This document shows, piece by piece, positions 17,956 to 26,314 of a stretch of 64,000 nucleotides of DNA (position 1 is its first letter; each line of letters opens with the position of its first letter). The notes beneath the pieces were generated by a model. It ran no database searches, was not told the DNA's origin, and saw only the letters and a list, made by a program, of their open reading frames with translations. The translations under genes and the position numbers were made by a program. This DNA comes from Chryseobacterium joostei. GTDB taxonomy: Bacteria; Bacteroidota; Bacteroidia; Flavobacteriales; Weeksellaceae. The stretch is from positions 1,674,001 through 1,738,000 of the forward strand of contig NZ_CP033926.1 in the NCBI RefSeq assembly GCF_003815775.1, given 5' to 3'.

Positions 17956-18522
17956 CTAAAAAGAAACTTCCTTTCTGATACGGCTTAAATGCCTCTGGGT
18001 AATCCCTAAATAGGATGCCAGATATTGTAACGGAATTTTTTGAATATAGTCCGGATAGTTTTCCAGAAGAGCCGCGTAACGTTGGGAGGCACTGTCTCTC
18101 TGAAGCTGAAAAAATCTATTTTCAAGCTCAAGGTATTCCTGTTCTGCAATAATTTTTAAAAACTTGGTCCAGTTAAGATTATCCTGTATAATTGCATCCA
18201 TCGATTCTTTTTTGAGAACCAACAGTTCTGCATCATTAATGGCCTGCATATTTTCCTTACTGAGAGATCCGGAAATAAATGATGAATACGCCGCCATAAG
18301 TGTATTAGGAAACCTGAAACAGTAGGTCATATCCTTACCGTCGTCAGAAAGATAAAAAGAACGGAAGATACCGGATTTAATAAATGCTACTTCCCTGCAT
18401 CTTTCGCCTTCGTGGATGAAATAGTCATTCTTATTTACTTTTCTAAGCTCAAAAAGCTGTAAAAAGCCCTCAATCTCGCTTTCTGAAAATAGATTAAAGC
18501 TTCGAAAAAAATCATGTGCCAT
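17956..18522 (-). CDS. Crp/Fnr-family transcriptional regulator
   Basis: I chose the ATG at 18522 (188 residues). The frame reaches a TTG at 18585, but that extension is made of the leader hairpin sequence. Residues about 10-125 form the cyclic-nucleotide-binding-like beta-roll. The C-terminal part has a helix-turn-helix including Y-L-G-I-T-Q-R-H-L-S-R-I-R-K near the end. I see no Cys cluster for iron-sulphur binding. In Bacteroidetes such regulators often sit beside quinone-reductase-like or short-chain dehydrogenase genes, as here. The leader contains a terminator-like hairpin (18555-18582). Confidence 0.88.
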   Translation of the reverse strand: MAHDFFRSFNLFSESEIEGFLQLFELRKVNKNDYFIHEGERCREVAFIKSGIFRSFYLSDDGKDMTYCFRFPNTLMAAYSSFISGSLSKENMQAINDAELLVLKKESMDAIIQDNLNWTKFLKIIAEQEYLELENRFFQLQRDSASQRYAALLENYPDYIQKIPLQYLASYLGITQRHLSRIRKEVSF

Positions 18523-18554
18523 TGTTTCAAGTTTCTTGTACGGCGAAAATAAAT

Positions 18555-18582
18555 AAAAAAAATCATCCCAGAGTGGGATGAT
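18555..18582 (-). promoter_or_regulatory. Terminator-type hairpin in the crp leader (candidate attenuator)
   Basis: On the minus strand ATCATCCCA-CTC-TGGGATGAT forms a perfect 9-bp stem followed by seven T residues. It lies 33 bases upstream of the crp ATG and downstream of a consensus -7 element at 18641-18648. The upstream aminopeptidase gene already has its own terminator at 18720-18753. Confidence 0.6.
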
Positions 18583-18640
18583 CAACCGTTTTGAATTTAC
18601 TAAGTTATTGTATGAAGATATGAATGATGTTTTGTTGTCA

Positions 18641-18648
18641 CAAAGATA
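18641..18648 (-). promoter_or_regulatory. -7 promoter element of the crp/fnr gene
   Basis: The minus strand reads TATCTTTG, an exact TAnnTTTG match, about 119 bases upstream of the ATG. The predicted leader therefore contains the hairpin at 18555-18582. Confidence 0.45.
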
Positions 18649-18719
18649 AATACAGTCTAATTTCCCCGCATCAGGGGAATCCCTAAATTTTTATCCGTAA
18701 AAATACGGTTGTATAAATG

Positions 18720-18753
18720 AAAAAGCCCTGCAAGAAACACTTACAGGACTTTA
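18720..18753 (-). terminator. Terminator of the aminopeptidase P gene
   Basis: On the minus strand AAGTCCTGTAAG pairs with CTTGCAGGGCTT (12 bp with two G-U pairs) around a 5-base loop, and TTT follows. It lies about 80 bases after the stop codon at 18830. Confidence 0.7.
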
Positions 18754-18829
18754 GCTTATCTAACAATTATTTTGTTTAAAATTGAGGTTTAAGGCTCAAT
18801 ATCAGAGTTTAATGTTTAAGTCTGGTTTA

Positions 18830-20599
18830 TTAAAGCGGGCTTACCAGCTGTAAGAACCATTCTTTAACTTCCCCATCCAAATGAGGACCTATTTTTTCCT
18901 CACAAGTTTTGTGGTAGCTGTTCAACCATTCGATTTCTGTTTCTGAAAGGATTTCTTTAACAATAGTATCTTTAAAGAACGGGCAGAACGTCAATGTTTC
19001 AAATTCATAGAATGTTCCGTGAATTGTTTTCTCTGCTTCTTTTACCGCAATAAGATTTTCATGACGAATTCCGTATTGTCCTTCTAGATAATATCCAGGT
19101 TCGTTGGAACAAACCATCCCAGGAAGAAGGTCCTGAGGATTCATATCTTTTCTGATGCTTTGTGGTCCCTCATGTACGTTCATGAAGCTTCCCACGCCAT
19201 GTCCTGTTCCGTGGTTGAAGTCTTTCCCCTCCATCCATAGCGGAAGCCTTGCAATGGCATCTAAGTGTACTCCTTTTGTTCCTTTCGGGAACTTTACCAT
19301 TGATAAACGGATCAAGCCCTGCAATACCAATGTAGAGTTTCTTTTGAACTCTTCTGATGGCGTTCCTAATGCAAAAGTTCTTGTAATATCTGTAGTTCCC
19401 TCAAGATACTGACCTCCTGAATCTACAAGGATCGTTTCTTCGTTGGTTACTTCTTTACTTCCTTCTTTCTTTGCAGAATAATGCATAATGGCACCATTAT
19501 CCTTATATCCTATAATGGAACCGAAGCTTTCTCCTACAAAGTTCTCTCCTGCAGCACGGAAGCTTCTCAGCTTTTCGCCGATGGAGTATTCATTCATCGC
19601 TTCTTTTCCTGCATTGTGAGTTAACCAGTAAAGGAATTTCACCATGGCTACCCCGTCTCTTACCATTACTTTTCTGAACCCCTCCAGTTCAGCTTCGTTT
19701 TTCTGGGCCTTCATCAGGTTTCCAGGAACCGGAGCCTTGATAAATTGGTTATCTGCCTTTAATGTTTCAAAAATCTGCTGGTTACTGTTTGGAGAAACCA
19801 ATACTTTTTCATTTTTGAAATCTTTCAGATAGTTATAAAATTCTTCGTAAGGCATCATTTTCACGAAAGAATCATCCATTTGTTTTCTGGCTGCCACTTC
19901 AAGTTTTTCCAAACCTGTGAATAGAACAGCATCATTTTTAGTGATAACAATGTACCCTAAAAATACAGGATTGCTTTGTACATCGCTTCCTCTAAGGTTA
20001 GAGGTCCATGCTACATCATCCAGACTGGAAATGATATGAACGGTTGCTTCCTGCTCTTCCATCTTCTGACGGATAGCAGAAATTTTATCAGCCACAGATT
20101 TACCGGCTCTTTCTACAGGGTGTACAAAGATCGGGTTAGTGGATGGAGTTCCTCTTTCTTTCCAAACCTCCTTTAAAAGAGGGATATCAGCAAGGGTAAT
20201 ATTTTTTGAATTAAATTTTTGAGAAAGCAGTTCCCAATTGGCATTAGAAGCAGCTAAGGCATTTACAGCCACTTTACCACCGGCAGGAATTTCAGAAATG
20301 ATCCAATCGATATAATTGGGAGTTCCTTCCATTCCGTCCTTGAAAAGGTCGATTCCTGAACCGTCCAATTCAATGGCAGCTTGTGTAAAGTATCTTCCGT
20401 CGGTCCAAAGTCCGCCTTTATTTTTGGTAATTACCACAAAACCGGCAGAACCTAAAAATCCTGAAAGCCAAGATCTCTCCTGCCATTCTTCAGGAAGATA
20501 CTCACTCATATGAGGATCTGCAGAATATACTATAAATGCATCAACATTATTTTTCTGCATTTCTTCACGAAGCGCAGCAACTTTTTCCTTTGAAGTCAT
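18830..20599 (-). CDS. Aminopeptidase P family protein (Xaa-Pro aminopeptidase, M24B)
   Basis: This 589-residue protein has the two creatinase-like N-terminal domains and a C-terminal pita-bread metallopeptidase domain typical of the long eukaryotic-type aminopeptidase P. The metal ligands are visible: D-S-G-G-Q and T-T-D-I-T-R-T-F (two Asp), H-G-T-G-H-G-V-G (His), N-E-P-G-Y-Y (Glu) and I-R-H-E-N-L (Glu). It removes N-terminal residues preceding proline. There is no signal peptide, so it is cytoplasmic. A near-consensus -7 (TAACTTTC on the minus strand, 20630-20637) lies 31 bases upstream. It is a single gene. Confidence 0.93.
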   Translation of the reverse strand: MTSKEKVAALREEMQKNNVDAFIVYSADPHMSEYLPEEWQERSWLSGFLGSAGFVVITKNKGGLWTDGRYFTQAAIELDGSGIDLFKDGMEGTPNYIDWIISEIPAGGKVAVNALAASNANWELLSQKFNSKNITLADIPLLKEVWKERGTPSTNPIFVHPVERAGKSVADKISAIRQKMEEQEATVHIISSLDDVAWTSNLRGSDVQSNPVFLGYIVITKNDAVLFTGLEKLEVAARKQMDDSFVKMMPYEEFYNYLKDFKNEKVLVSPNSNQQIFETLKADNQFIKAPVPGNLMKAQKNEAELEGFRKVMVRDGVAMVKFLYWLTHNAGKEAMNEYSIGEKLRSFRAAGENFVGESFGSIIGYKDNGAIMHYSAKKEGSKEVTNEETILVDSGGQYLEGTTDITRTFALGTPSEEFKRNSTLVLQGLIRLSMVKFPKGTKGVHLDAIARLPLWMEGKDFNHGTGHGVGSFMNVHEGPQSIRKDMNPQDLLPGMVCSNEPGYYLEGQYGIRHENLIAVKEAEKTIHGTFYEFETLTFCPFFKDTIVKEILSETEIEWLNSYHKTCEEKIGPHLDGEVKEWFLQLVSPL

Positions 20600-20963
20600 T
20601 CTTTTCTTTTTTAAACACCGAAAGTTACGAAAAATTTGAAGTCAGAGAGTTAAATCAATATCCTATTTTCCTTTAATAATCTGTTATTTTTTTATTAATT
20701 CTGGTTGATGATATTAATTGGCAGGTCTTATCATTGAATTTGAAAATATTGGAGACCAATAAAACTGGCTTTCATATAATTTACAGCCCTTTTATAACAA
20801 ATGGCAGTTGTATATTCCATTCTATAATATTTCTTTATTTCCACTTAATGATTTAAAATTTTCAACGAATTAAATAAAACAACAAACATATTTCATAACA
20901 TAAAAAACAATTTAATTATCAAAATAATACCTTTTTGGAAAGATTATTGCTGCATTCTACGAT
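20600..20963. other. Gene-free divergent intergenic region
   Basis: This very AT-rich stretch lies between the divergent aminopeptidase P and DUF6526 genes. I see a near-consensus -7 on the minus strand (20630-20637) and a weak one on the plus strand (TACCTTTT, 20928-20935). I see no RNA gene, repeat or open frame. Confidence 0.5.
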
Positions 20964-21401
20964 ATGAAACAGCAGAATTATAAAAATCACAGGAAGTTTT
21001 ATCCCCCACATCATTTTATCTATCTTCCTTTATTGATTATATTGGAGGTACTCGGAATCTATAAAATATGGGATGATCCAAATAATAAACTGATCTGGAG
21101 CCTATTTTCTATTGTGATCTTTCTGCTTTTTTATCTTGCGTTTATGACAAGGCAGCATTATGCTCTTGGACTTCAGAACCGTATGGTTATTCTTGAGTTC
21201 AGGCAACGGTATTTTGAGATTTTCAATAAAAGATCTGATGAAACGGTTGAAAAATTGAGATTCGACCAGATTGCTGCCCTTAGATTTACGTATGATGATG
21301 AATTTAAGGAGCTTTTATACAAAGCACTGAATGAAAATATTTCCGGGGACGAGATCAAAAGATCTATTAAAAACTGGAAAGCTGATCAACTCAGAGTTTA
21401 A
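20964..21401 (+). CDS. DUF6526-like membrane protein
   Basis: This 145-residue protein has two adjacent hydrophobic helices (about residues 18-37 and 45-60) and a charged C-terminal cytoplasmic half. It starts M-K-Q-Q-N-Y-K-N-H and contains Y-Y/F-P-P-H-H-F near residue 14, as in the DUF6526 family. The function is unknown. It is the first gene of an operon with a mini-lipoprotein (22-base gap) and topoisomerase IB (9-base gap). Confidence 0.75.
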   Translation: MKQQNYKNHRKFYPPHHFIYLPLLIILEVLGIYKIWDDPNNKLIWSLFSIVIFLLFYLAFMTRQHYALGLQNRMVILEFRQRYFEIFNKRSDETVEKLRFDQIAALRFTYDDEFKELLYKALNENISGDEIKRSIKNWKADQLRV

Positions 21402-21423
21402 TACATCAACAAAATATAGACCT

Positions 21424-21591
21424 ATGAAAAAGTGGAGCTTTTACAGTATAACGATATTCAGTTTGTTGACCCTAACAGGCTGTACAGCGGTTGAAACAAT
21501 TTTTAAGGCTGGAATGTGGTGGGGAATCCTCTTAGTCTGTGTAATAGTAGTGATTCTTTTACTGATTTTTTCGAAAGGTAAAAACTCTTAA
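21424..21591 (+). CDS. Small lipoprotein with one membrane helix
   Basis: I start this 55-residue protein at the ATG at 21424. The frame is open further upstream, but only this start gives a signal peptide. The lipobox is L-T-G-C (Cys20). After the short sequence T-A-V-E-T-I-F-K-A-G-M-W-W-G, a strong membrane helix follows and the protein ends K-G-K-N-S. Similar tiny proteins containing F-K-A-G-M-W-W-G are common in flavobacteria, and their function is not known to me. Confidence 0.7.
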   Translation: MKKWSFYSITIFSLLTLTGCTAVETIFKAGMWWGILLVCVIVVILLLIFSKGKNS

Positions 21592-21600
21592 CCATTTTCT

Positions 21601-22713
21601 ATGGAGGAGAATACAGATTTGGAGATGATCTCTCACCTGAAGCCATCAAAGATTGTAAAAATCATGAAGGATCCGGAAGCTTCTGCAAAGGCAGTACATC
21701 TCGTATATACCACCGATGCAGAAAATACCGGAATTACGCGTAAAAAAAACGGTAAAAAGTATTCTTATTACAAGGATGGCAAAAAAATAAAGGAGAAAGA
21801 TGAAATCACTAGAATTAATAAGCTGGTGATTCCGCCTGCGTGGGAAAACGTATGGATTTGTGCGTTAGAAAACGGACATCTTCAGGCAACAGGCTTTGAT
21901 GCAAAACAAAGGAAACAGTATCGCTATCATCCTTTATGGAGTGCCTTGAGAAATCATACAAAATTCTACAGAATGCTGCAATTTGGGTATGCACTACCGG
22001 ATATCCGACTTCATATAGAACAAGACCTCGCCTTGAGAACCTTTGAAAAACGTAAGATTCTTGCCTTAATTGTAAGTCTATTGCAAAGAACCAATATCCG
22101 TATTGGCAATAATGTATATGAAAAGCTATATGGTTCCTTTGGCCTTACTACACTCAAGGATAAACATGTAAAAATCAAGGGGCAAAAAATAACATTTTCA
22201 TTTAAGGGAAAGAAAGGGGTTATGCATCAAATAGATCTCAGGAGCAAAAAATTGGCAAGATTGGTACAAAAATGCAAAGATATCCCCGGAAAGGAGCTTT
22301 TTCAATATTTTGATGAGGAGGGAAACCTACATTCTGTAGATTCCGGGATGGTGAATGATTACATCAAGGAAATAAGTGGCGAAGATTTTACCGCCAAGGA
22401 TTTCAGGACGTGGTCCGGAACTGTAAGTGCATTGATTGCCTTTAAGGAGATTGGATATGCAGAAAATGATACCCAATATAAAAAGAATGTAAAGGAGGCA
22501 TTGGATATTGTTGCAGAACATCTCGGAAACACCACTGCCGTTTGCAGGAAATACTATGTACATCCCCTGGTTATCAATCTTTATGAAAACAATACGATCA
22601 AAAAATATCTTGACGAATTGGAAATTATTGAAGAAAATGACGGAAAAGCTGATCTGACGCAAGAAGAAAAGCTTGTTCTTAAAATTCTGGAAAATGAAAA
22701 AATAGTCGTTTAA
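21601..22713 (+). CDS. DNA topoisomerase IB (poxvirus-like type I)
   Basis: This 370-residue enzyme nicks one DNA strand, forms a 3'-phosphotyrosine link and relaxes supercoils without ATP. The N-terminal DNA-clamp domain includes I-P-P-A-W near residue 77 and F-D-A-K-Q-R-K-Q-Y near residue 99. The catalytic domain includes K-D-F-R-T-W-S-G-T near residue 265. The likely nucleophile is Tyr319 in V-C-R-K-Y-Y-V-H-P. The length is close to bacterial homologues. Such enzymes are frequent in Bacteroidetes and are accessory to gyrase and topoisomerase IV. It lies last in a three-gene operon and ends 8 bases from the convergent AraC gene. Confidence 0.92.
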   Translation: MEENTDLEMISHLKPSKIVKIMKDPEASAKAVHLVYTTDAENTGITRKKNGKKYSYYKDGKKIKEKDEITRINKLVIPPAWENVWICALENGHLQATGFDAKQRKQYRYHPLWSALRNHTKFYRMLQFGYALPDIRLHIEQDLALRTFEKRKILALIVSLLQRTNIRIGNNVYEKLYGSFGLTTLKDKHVKIKGQKITFSFKGKKGVMHQIDLRSKKLARLVQKCKDIPGKELFQYFDEEGNLHSVDSGMVNDYIKEISGEDFTAKDFRTWSGTVSALIAFKEIGYAENDTQYKKNVKEALDIVAEHLGNTTAVCRKYYVHPLVINLYENNTIKKYLDELEIIEENDGKADLTQEEKLVLKILENEKIVV

Positions 22714-22721
22714 AATTATAT

Positions 22722-23609
22722 TTACTTAGAAACCCTGTTCTTCAAAAACTGGGTTCTGTATTCTTTTGGGGTAATGCCTGCAATTTTTTTGAAAAGTTGG
22801 GTAAAATGGGACGCAGTATGAAAATTCAGTTCATAGGCAATCTCTGCAATATCTTTACTGGAATGGAGCAATGCCTTACTGTAATTGATATCAATCTCAT
22901 TGATCCATTGTTTCGGTGATTTCTGCGTCACGCTTTTTACACATTTATTCAGATAACTTTCTGTTACGGATAGTTTATCAGCATAGAATGCCACTCGCTT
23001 TTCCCCGACATGATATTTGAACAAAAGATCCCGGAACTGAAGTGACAATTCCATAGGGCGGGTCGCAGACTTGTGGTGGGTATCTGAGTCTGTACTCAGC
23101 ATTTTGATCAGAATAAGGTGAAGCATGGTGACTACAACATCATTAACATTAAGATTACTCAGCCATAATTCCTGTTCCATAATGAGTAGAAGCTGCGTGA
23201 TGGTTCCATACGTAAGGCTATCCAGATTAAGGAAAGGCGTCATGAAGAAAATACTGCTTTTGTGCTTTGGTAGTTCCTGTTCAGACAGAATATTATTTTC
23301 GTAGGCAAGAAAAAAACCTTCGATATCATCAGATAATTCCACAGTTGCTGTTATTGTTCCCTGTTTAATGAAGATTACGCCTCCTTTTTCAGCATGGTAT
23401 TCCTTGTTTTCCAGATACTGTTTAATATGTCCCTTGGTAACGAAAATAATAAAGTTAAAGGTTGTACGGTACGGAATGACCGGCATAAGAATCCCTTTAA
23501 GATAATTCTCTATCCGATAAAGCTGTATATCCGCATTATTGACTAATATTTTCTCCGCGATATTCGGAAGAAACAGTTTTTTGTATTGAAAATTGGATAA
23601 TACTTCCAT
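22722..23609 (-). CDS. AraC-family transcriptional regulator
   Basis: This 295-residue protein has a cupin-like N-terminal domain (about residues 1-170). A C-terminal AraC helix-turn-helix pair (about residues 190-290) includes V-T-E-S-Y-L-N-K-C-V-K, E-I-A-Y-E-L-N-F-H-T-A-S-H-F-T-Q-L-F and I-T-P-K-E-Y-R. It is transcribed alone from a consensus -7 at 23626-23633. It neighbours the TonB receptor gene of the urease region but is separated from it by repeats, so a regulatory link is only a guess. Confidence 0.9.
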   Translation of the reverse strand: MEVLSNFQYKKLFLPNIAEKILVNNADIQLYRIENYLKGILMPVIPYRTTFNFIIFVTKGHIKQYLENKEYHAEKGGVIFIKQGTITATVELSDDIEGFFLAYENNILSEQELPKHKSSIFFMTPFLNLDSLTYGTITQLLLIMEQELWLSNLNVNDVVVTMLHLILIKMLSTDSDTHHKSATRPMELSLQFRDLLFKYHVGEKRVAFYADKLSVTESYLNKCVKSVTQKSPKQWINEIDINYSKALLHSSKDIAEIAYELNFHTASHFTQLFKKIAGITPKEYRTQFLKNRVSK

Positions 23610-23625
23610 GATGAATTGATTATTA

Positions 23626-23633
23626 CAAATTTA
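23626..23633 (-). promoter_or_regulatory. -7 promoter element of the AraC gene at 23609
   Basis: The minus strand reads TAAATTTG, an exact TAnnTTTG match, 16 bases upstream of the ATG. Confidence 0.5.
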
Positions 23634-23663
23634 ATGCTGAAATTGAATATATGAATGGTTTTG

Positions 23664-23698
23664 TACAATGTCGGATGAAAAATGTATAATGTATAAAT
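23664..23698 (+). repeat. Degenerate TAYAATG heptamers
   Basis: TACAATG at 23664-23670 and TATAATG at 23685-23691 (exactly 21 bp, three repeat units, apart) are followed by TATAAAT. They are in the opposite orientation to the 11-copy array 100 bp downstream, so the two blocks can pair as an inverted repeat. Confidence 0.5.
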
Positions 23699-23796
23699 AG
23701 TGCTATCAATAATTGTTATTATAAAAGGAATTTTTCTTCTTATTTAATTATACTCTGGCTATTTCAGACTATTTAATAAAATGTGATACACCACGC

Positions 23797-23873
23797 ATTA
23801 TACATTATACATTATACATTATACATTATACATTATACATTATACATTATACATTATACATTATACATTATAC
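23797..23873. repeat. Tandem heptamer array (ATTATAC)11
   Basis: Eleven perfect, uninterrupted copies of a 7-bp unit occupy 77 bp and end directly against the TAA stop codon of the TonB receptor gene (23874-23876). On the coding strand the unit is GTATAAT. Perfect copies suggest recent expansion and length variation between strains. Confidence 0.95.
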
Positions 23874-26120
23874 TTAAAACTTATAGTACACTCCTACTCT
23901 CACCCCAAACGGGCTTCCCGGTGTGTAAGTAAGATCTGTGATAGGCTCTGCTTCCCCCTTCAATTGGGTTTCTGTTGCAAACTGGGCTTCATTCCATTTT
24001 ACATTGAAAAGGTTGTTAACCTGAATATTCGCTCCCCACTTCTGACGGTTGTAGGAAAGCATCAGATCATTTACGAAGTAAGCTTTTGTCTTGATGCTGT
24101 TATCTTCCACAGCCGGCCTTTCTCCAAGGTAACGGTACTGAAGTCCTAATGAGAAACCGTTCAGGAAGTCCCAGTTTACAGATCCTGTACTGGTAACTAC
24201 CGGTGCCAATGGAATGTAATCCTGACCTTTTTCTTCTTCGATGAATCTTCCGTGGGAGTAATTGATATCGGCATTCAGGTAAAAGTTTTCCAATGGCTGA
24301 AAACGAATTCCCAAATCGGCACCAAAACGTCTTGATTTTCCGGATGGCTCTACCACGGCATCATCTCCTACATATACAAATTCCTGCTGCAGATCCATAT
24401 ACCAAACGGCAGGAGTAATAATAAGCGATTTGAAAGGGTGTAATCTTACCCCAAAATCGGCACCAATGGAATAAGGAAGGGTATTTTCATTTTTATTTGG
24501 AACTACTACTCTCAGGTCATTGGAGTGGAAGCCCATTCCTGTTTTCAGGAACCACATTACGTTATCGTTCTGTGCATAGGAGAAGTTTAGTTTAGGACTT
24601 AGCCTTGTTGCTTCCTTAGATTGTCCGGATGGTAATTGTTCTGCATCCAAAAGGTTATGCATATTGAAAATAAAGTGATCTACTCTCAATGCAGGATTGA
24701 TTGTCCATTTTCCTGTTTTCCAAACAAGCCCTGTGTAGGCATGAAGATTGGTTTCCGTTCCGTTTACATCTGACATCCTGTTGAGTAATAGATCTCTGTG
24801 ATAGACGTGGTTAAGCTGTAATGTATTGATATCATCATTTCTTAATCCTATTCCGGAGGTCCAGTTCAGTGAGCTGTTGGGAAGCGAGAAACTTTTGGTA
24901 TACTTCACTTCTGCACCGTAAATATTTCTTCCGTCTGTCTGCTGAATTTCATCTCCATGATCTTTATCTTTTAAGTAAAAGGTAAAATCGGAATAGAGGT
25001 TGAAGTTATATTTTGAATAAAAAGCCATGGCATCTATCTGCTCAGAAGGTGAAATGATATGCTTAAAATTCATCTGAAGATTTGTTCTGGAAGTCCTCCC
25101 GCCTTCAGTAGGATCTATGCTCCCCCATCTGCCAATAATTCCCTCGTCTACGGCACGTTCAGGGATTTGTCCTGAGGCATTCCATGAAGAATTGAATGTT
25201 GAAAACTGAATATTGAAATAATCATTATCAGTAAGCCATTGGTTATACTTTCCGAAAATATTAACTCTGTTAAAGTTCTGCTTTACATCAAAAGGTCCGT
25301 CCGTATAGTTGTATTCCGCAGCGATATAGGCATTTTTTCTCCCCAGATCATCATGCAGGATATTGAACATTCCCAATACCCTTTTGGAATTAAATGAACC
25401 TCCCTCCAGCTTGATCATACTATTTTTCAATCCATTATAGGTTTGAAAATCAACATACCCTGCCGTGTTAAAATCTCCACGGTCCATATAGTAAGCTCCT
25501 TTTCCAAAATCGATATTATTTACTGTTTCAGGGATCACAAAATGTAGGTCAGAATATCCCTGTCCATGGGCATGAGAAACAATATTTACAGGCATTCCGT
25601 CTACATTCACACTTACATCTGTACCATGATCTGCATCAAATCCTCTTAAAAAAAGCTGTTCTGCCTTTCCTCCTCCGGCATGCTGTGCAATGAATAGCCC
25701 CGGTACTTTTCTCAACAGATCCTGCGCTGAATTGACTGGAAATTTGTTCAGGTCAACTTTGGTGATGGCAGACAGAAATGAACTGTGATTGATGGCTACT
25801 TCTGAAATCTGAAACGGTTTATGCTGTAAAAAAATAACCTTATTTTTATCTTCATCATTGGTAACTACCCATTTTACCTCATCATATCCCTGACGGCTGA
25901 TCACCAGCGTATCGGGAAGAGATTTAACAGGAATGGCAAAGGTACCGTCTGTTCCCGTATGGGTGTGGCTATTTCCGTGGTCGTATTTTACCAAGGCATC
26001 TGCAATGGGAAATTTGTCATCTGCATCTTTTATTAACAGCTGTTTTTCTGCTTCCTGAGCCATTGCTTTACCACTTAATGCCATTACCAGAAATACTGCT
26101 GCTATTTTAGTTATCTTCAT
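23874..26120 (-). CDS. TonB-dependent outer-membrane receptor of the urease region
   Basis: With the start at 26120 the product has 748 residues and a clean signal peptide (...G-K-A-M-A-Q). The frame opens at 26147, but the extra nine residues precede the signal peptide. A carboxypeptidase-regulatory-like domain (about 25-110) is followed by a plug (about 120-225) and a 22-strand-type barrel ending in aromatic F. Both soluble domains are His-rich (H-G-N-S-H-T-H-T in the first; D-A-D-H-G-T-D and S-H-A-H-G-Q-G-Y in the plug), as in metal receptors. Given the downstream position in the urease set, nickel or a nickel chelate is the likely substrate, but this is inference. Its 3' end abuts a heptamer array, and a 12-bp inverted repeat lies across its upstream region. 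Confidence 0.88.
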   Translation of the reverse strand: MKITKIAAVFLVMALSGKAMAQEAEKQLLIKDADDKFPIADALVKYDHGNSHTHTGTDGTFAIPVKSLPDTLVISRQGYDEVKWVVTNDEDKNKVIFLQHKPFQISEVAINHSSFLSAITKVDLNKFPVNSAQDLLRKVPGLFIAQHAGGGKAEQLFLRGFDADHGTDVSVNVDGMPVNIVSHAHGQGYSDLHFVIPETVNNIDFGKGAYYMDRGDFNTAGYVDFQTYNGLKNSMIKLEGGSFNSKRVLGMFNILHDDLGRKNAYIAAEYNYTDGPFDVKQNFNRVNIFGKYNQWLTDNDYFNIQFSTFNSSWNASGQIPERAVDEGIIGRWGSIDPTEGGRTSRTNLQMNFKHIISPSEQIDAMAFYSKYNFNLYSDFTFYLKDKDHGDEIQQTDGRNIYGAEVKYTKSFSLPNSSLNWTSGIGLRNDDINTLQLNHVYHRDLLLNRMSDVNGTETNLHAYTGLVWKTGKWTINPALRVDHFIFNMHNLLDAEQLPSGQSKEATRLSPKLNFSYAQNDNVMWFLKTGMGFHSNDLRVVVPNKNENTLPYSIGADFGVRLHPFKSLIITPAVWYMDLQQEFVYVGDDAVVEPSGKSRRFGADLGIRFQPLENFYLNADINYSHGRFIEEEKGQDYIPLAPVVTSTGSVNWDFLNGFSLGLQYRYLGERPAVEDNSIKTKAYFVNDLMLSYNRQKWGANIQVNNLFNVKWNEAQFATETQLKGEAEPITDLTYTPGSPFGVRVGVYYKF

Positions 26121-26138
26121 TTTAATCTTTTTTTGAAA

Positions 26139-26196
26139 AATGTACAATGTAAAATGTGTTTATGATCTTTAACTTGCCTTAGAAACATTGTACATT
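26139..26196. promoter_or_regulatory. Perfect 12-bp inverted repeat upstream of the TonB receptor gene
   Basis: AATGTACAATGT (26139-26150) and ACATTGTACATT (26185-26196) are exact inverted copies separated by 34 bases, 19 bases from the start codon. They may form an operator or a leader hairpin for the receptor. The core TACAATG followed by TAAAATG also belongs to the scattered heptamer family. Confidence 0.5.
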
Positions 26197-26314
26197 AAGT
26201 TTGTTAATTCTTTTATCTAATTTTTAATATTTTGACTTATGAATGTCTGCTTAGAGAGGTTTTACTGAACAATATTAGGAAAGCTTCCGCCTAACAAAAG
26301 ACTCAAATCCAGCG

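Noticed and set aside
18523..18585. Longer Crp/Fnr protein started at TTG 18585
   Set aside because: The added 21 residues are encoded by the hairpin and T-run of the leader and do not belong to the family. The ATG at 18522 fits the family length. I still mention the in-frame leader as a possible regulatory feature.
23797..23873. Possible CRISPR array
   Set aside because: The repeat unit is 7 bp with no spacers, and no cas genes are in the window. It is a simple tandem repeat.
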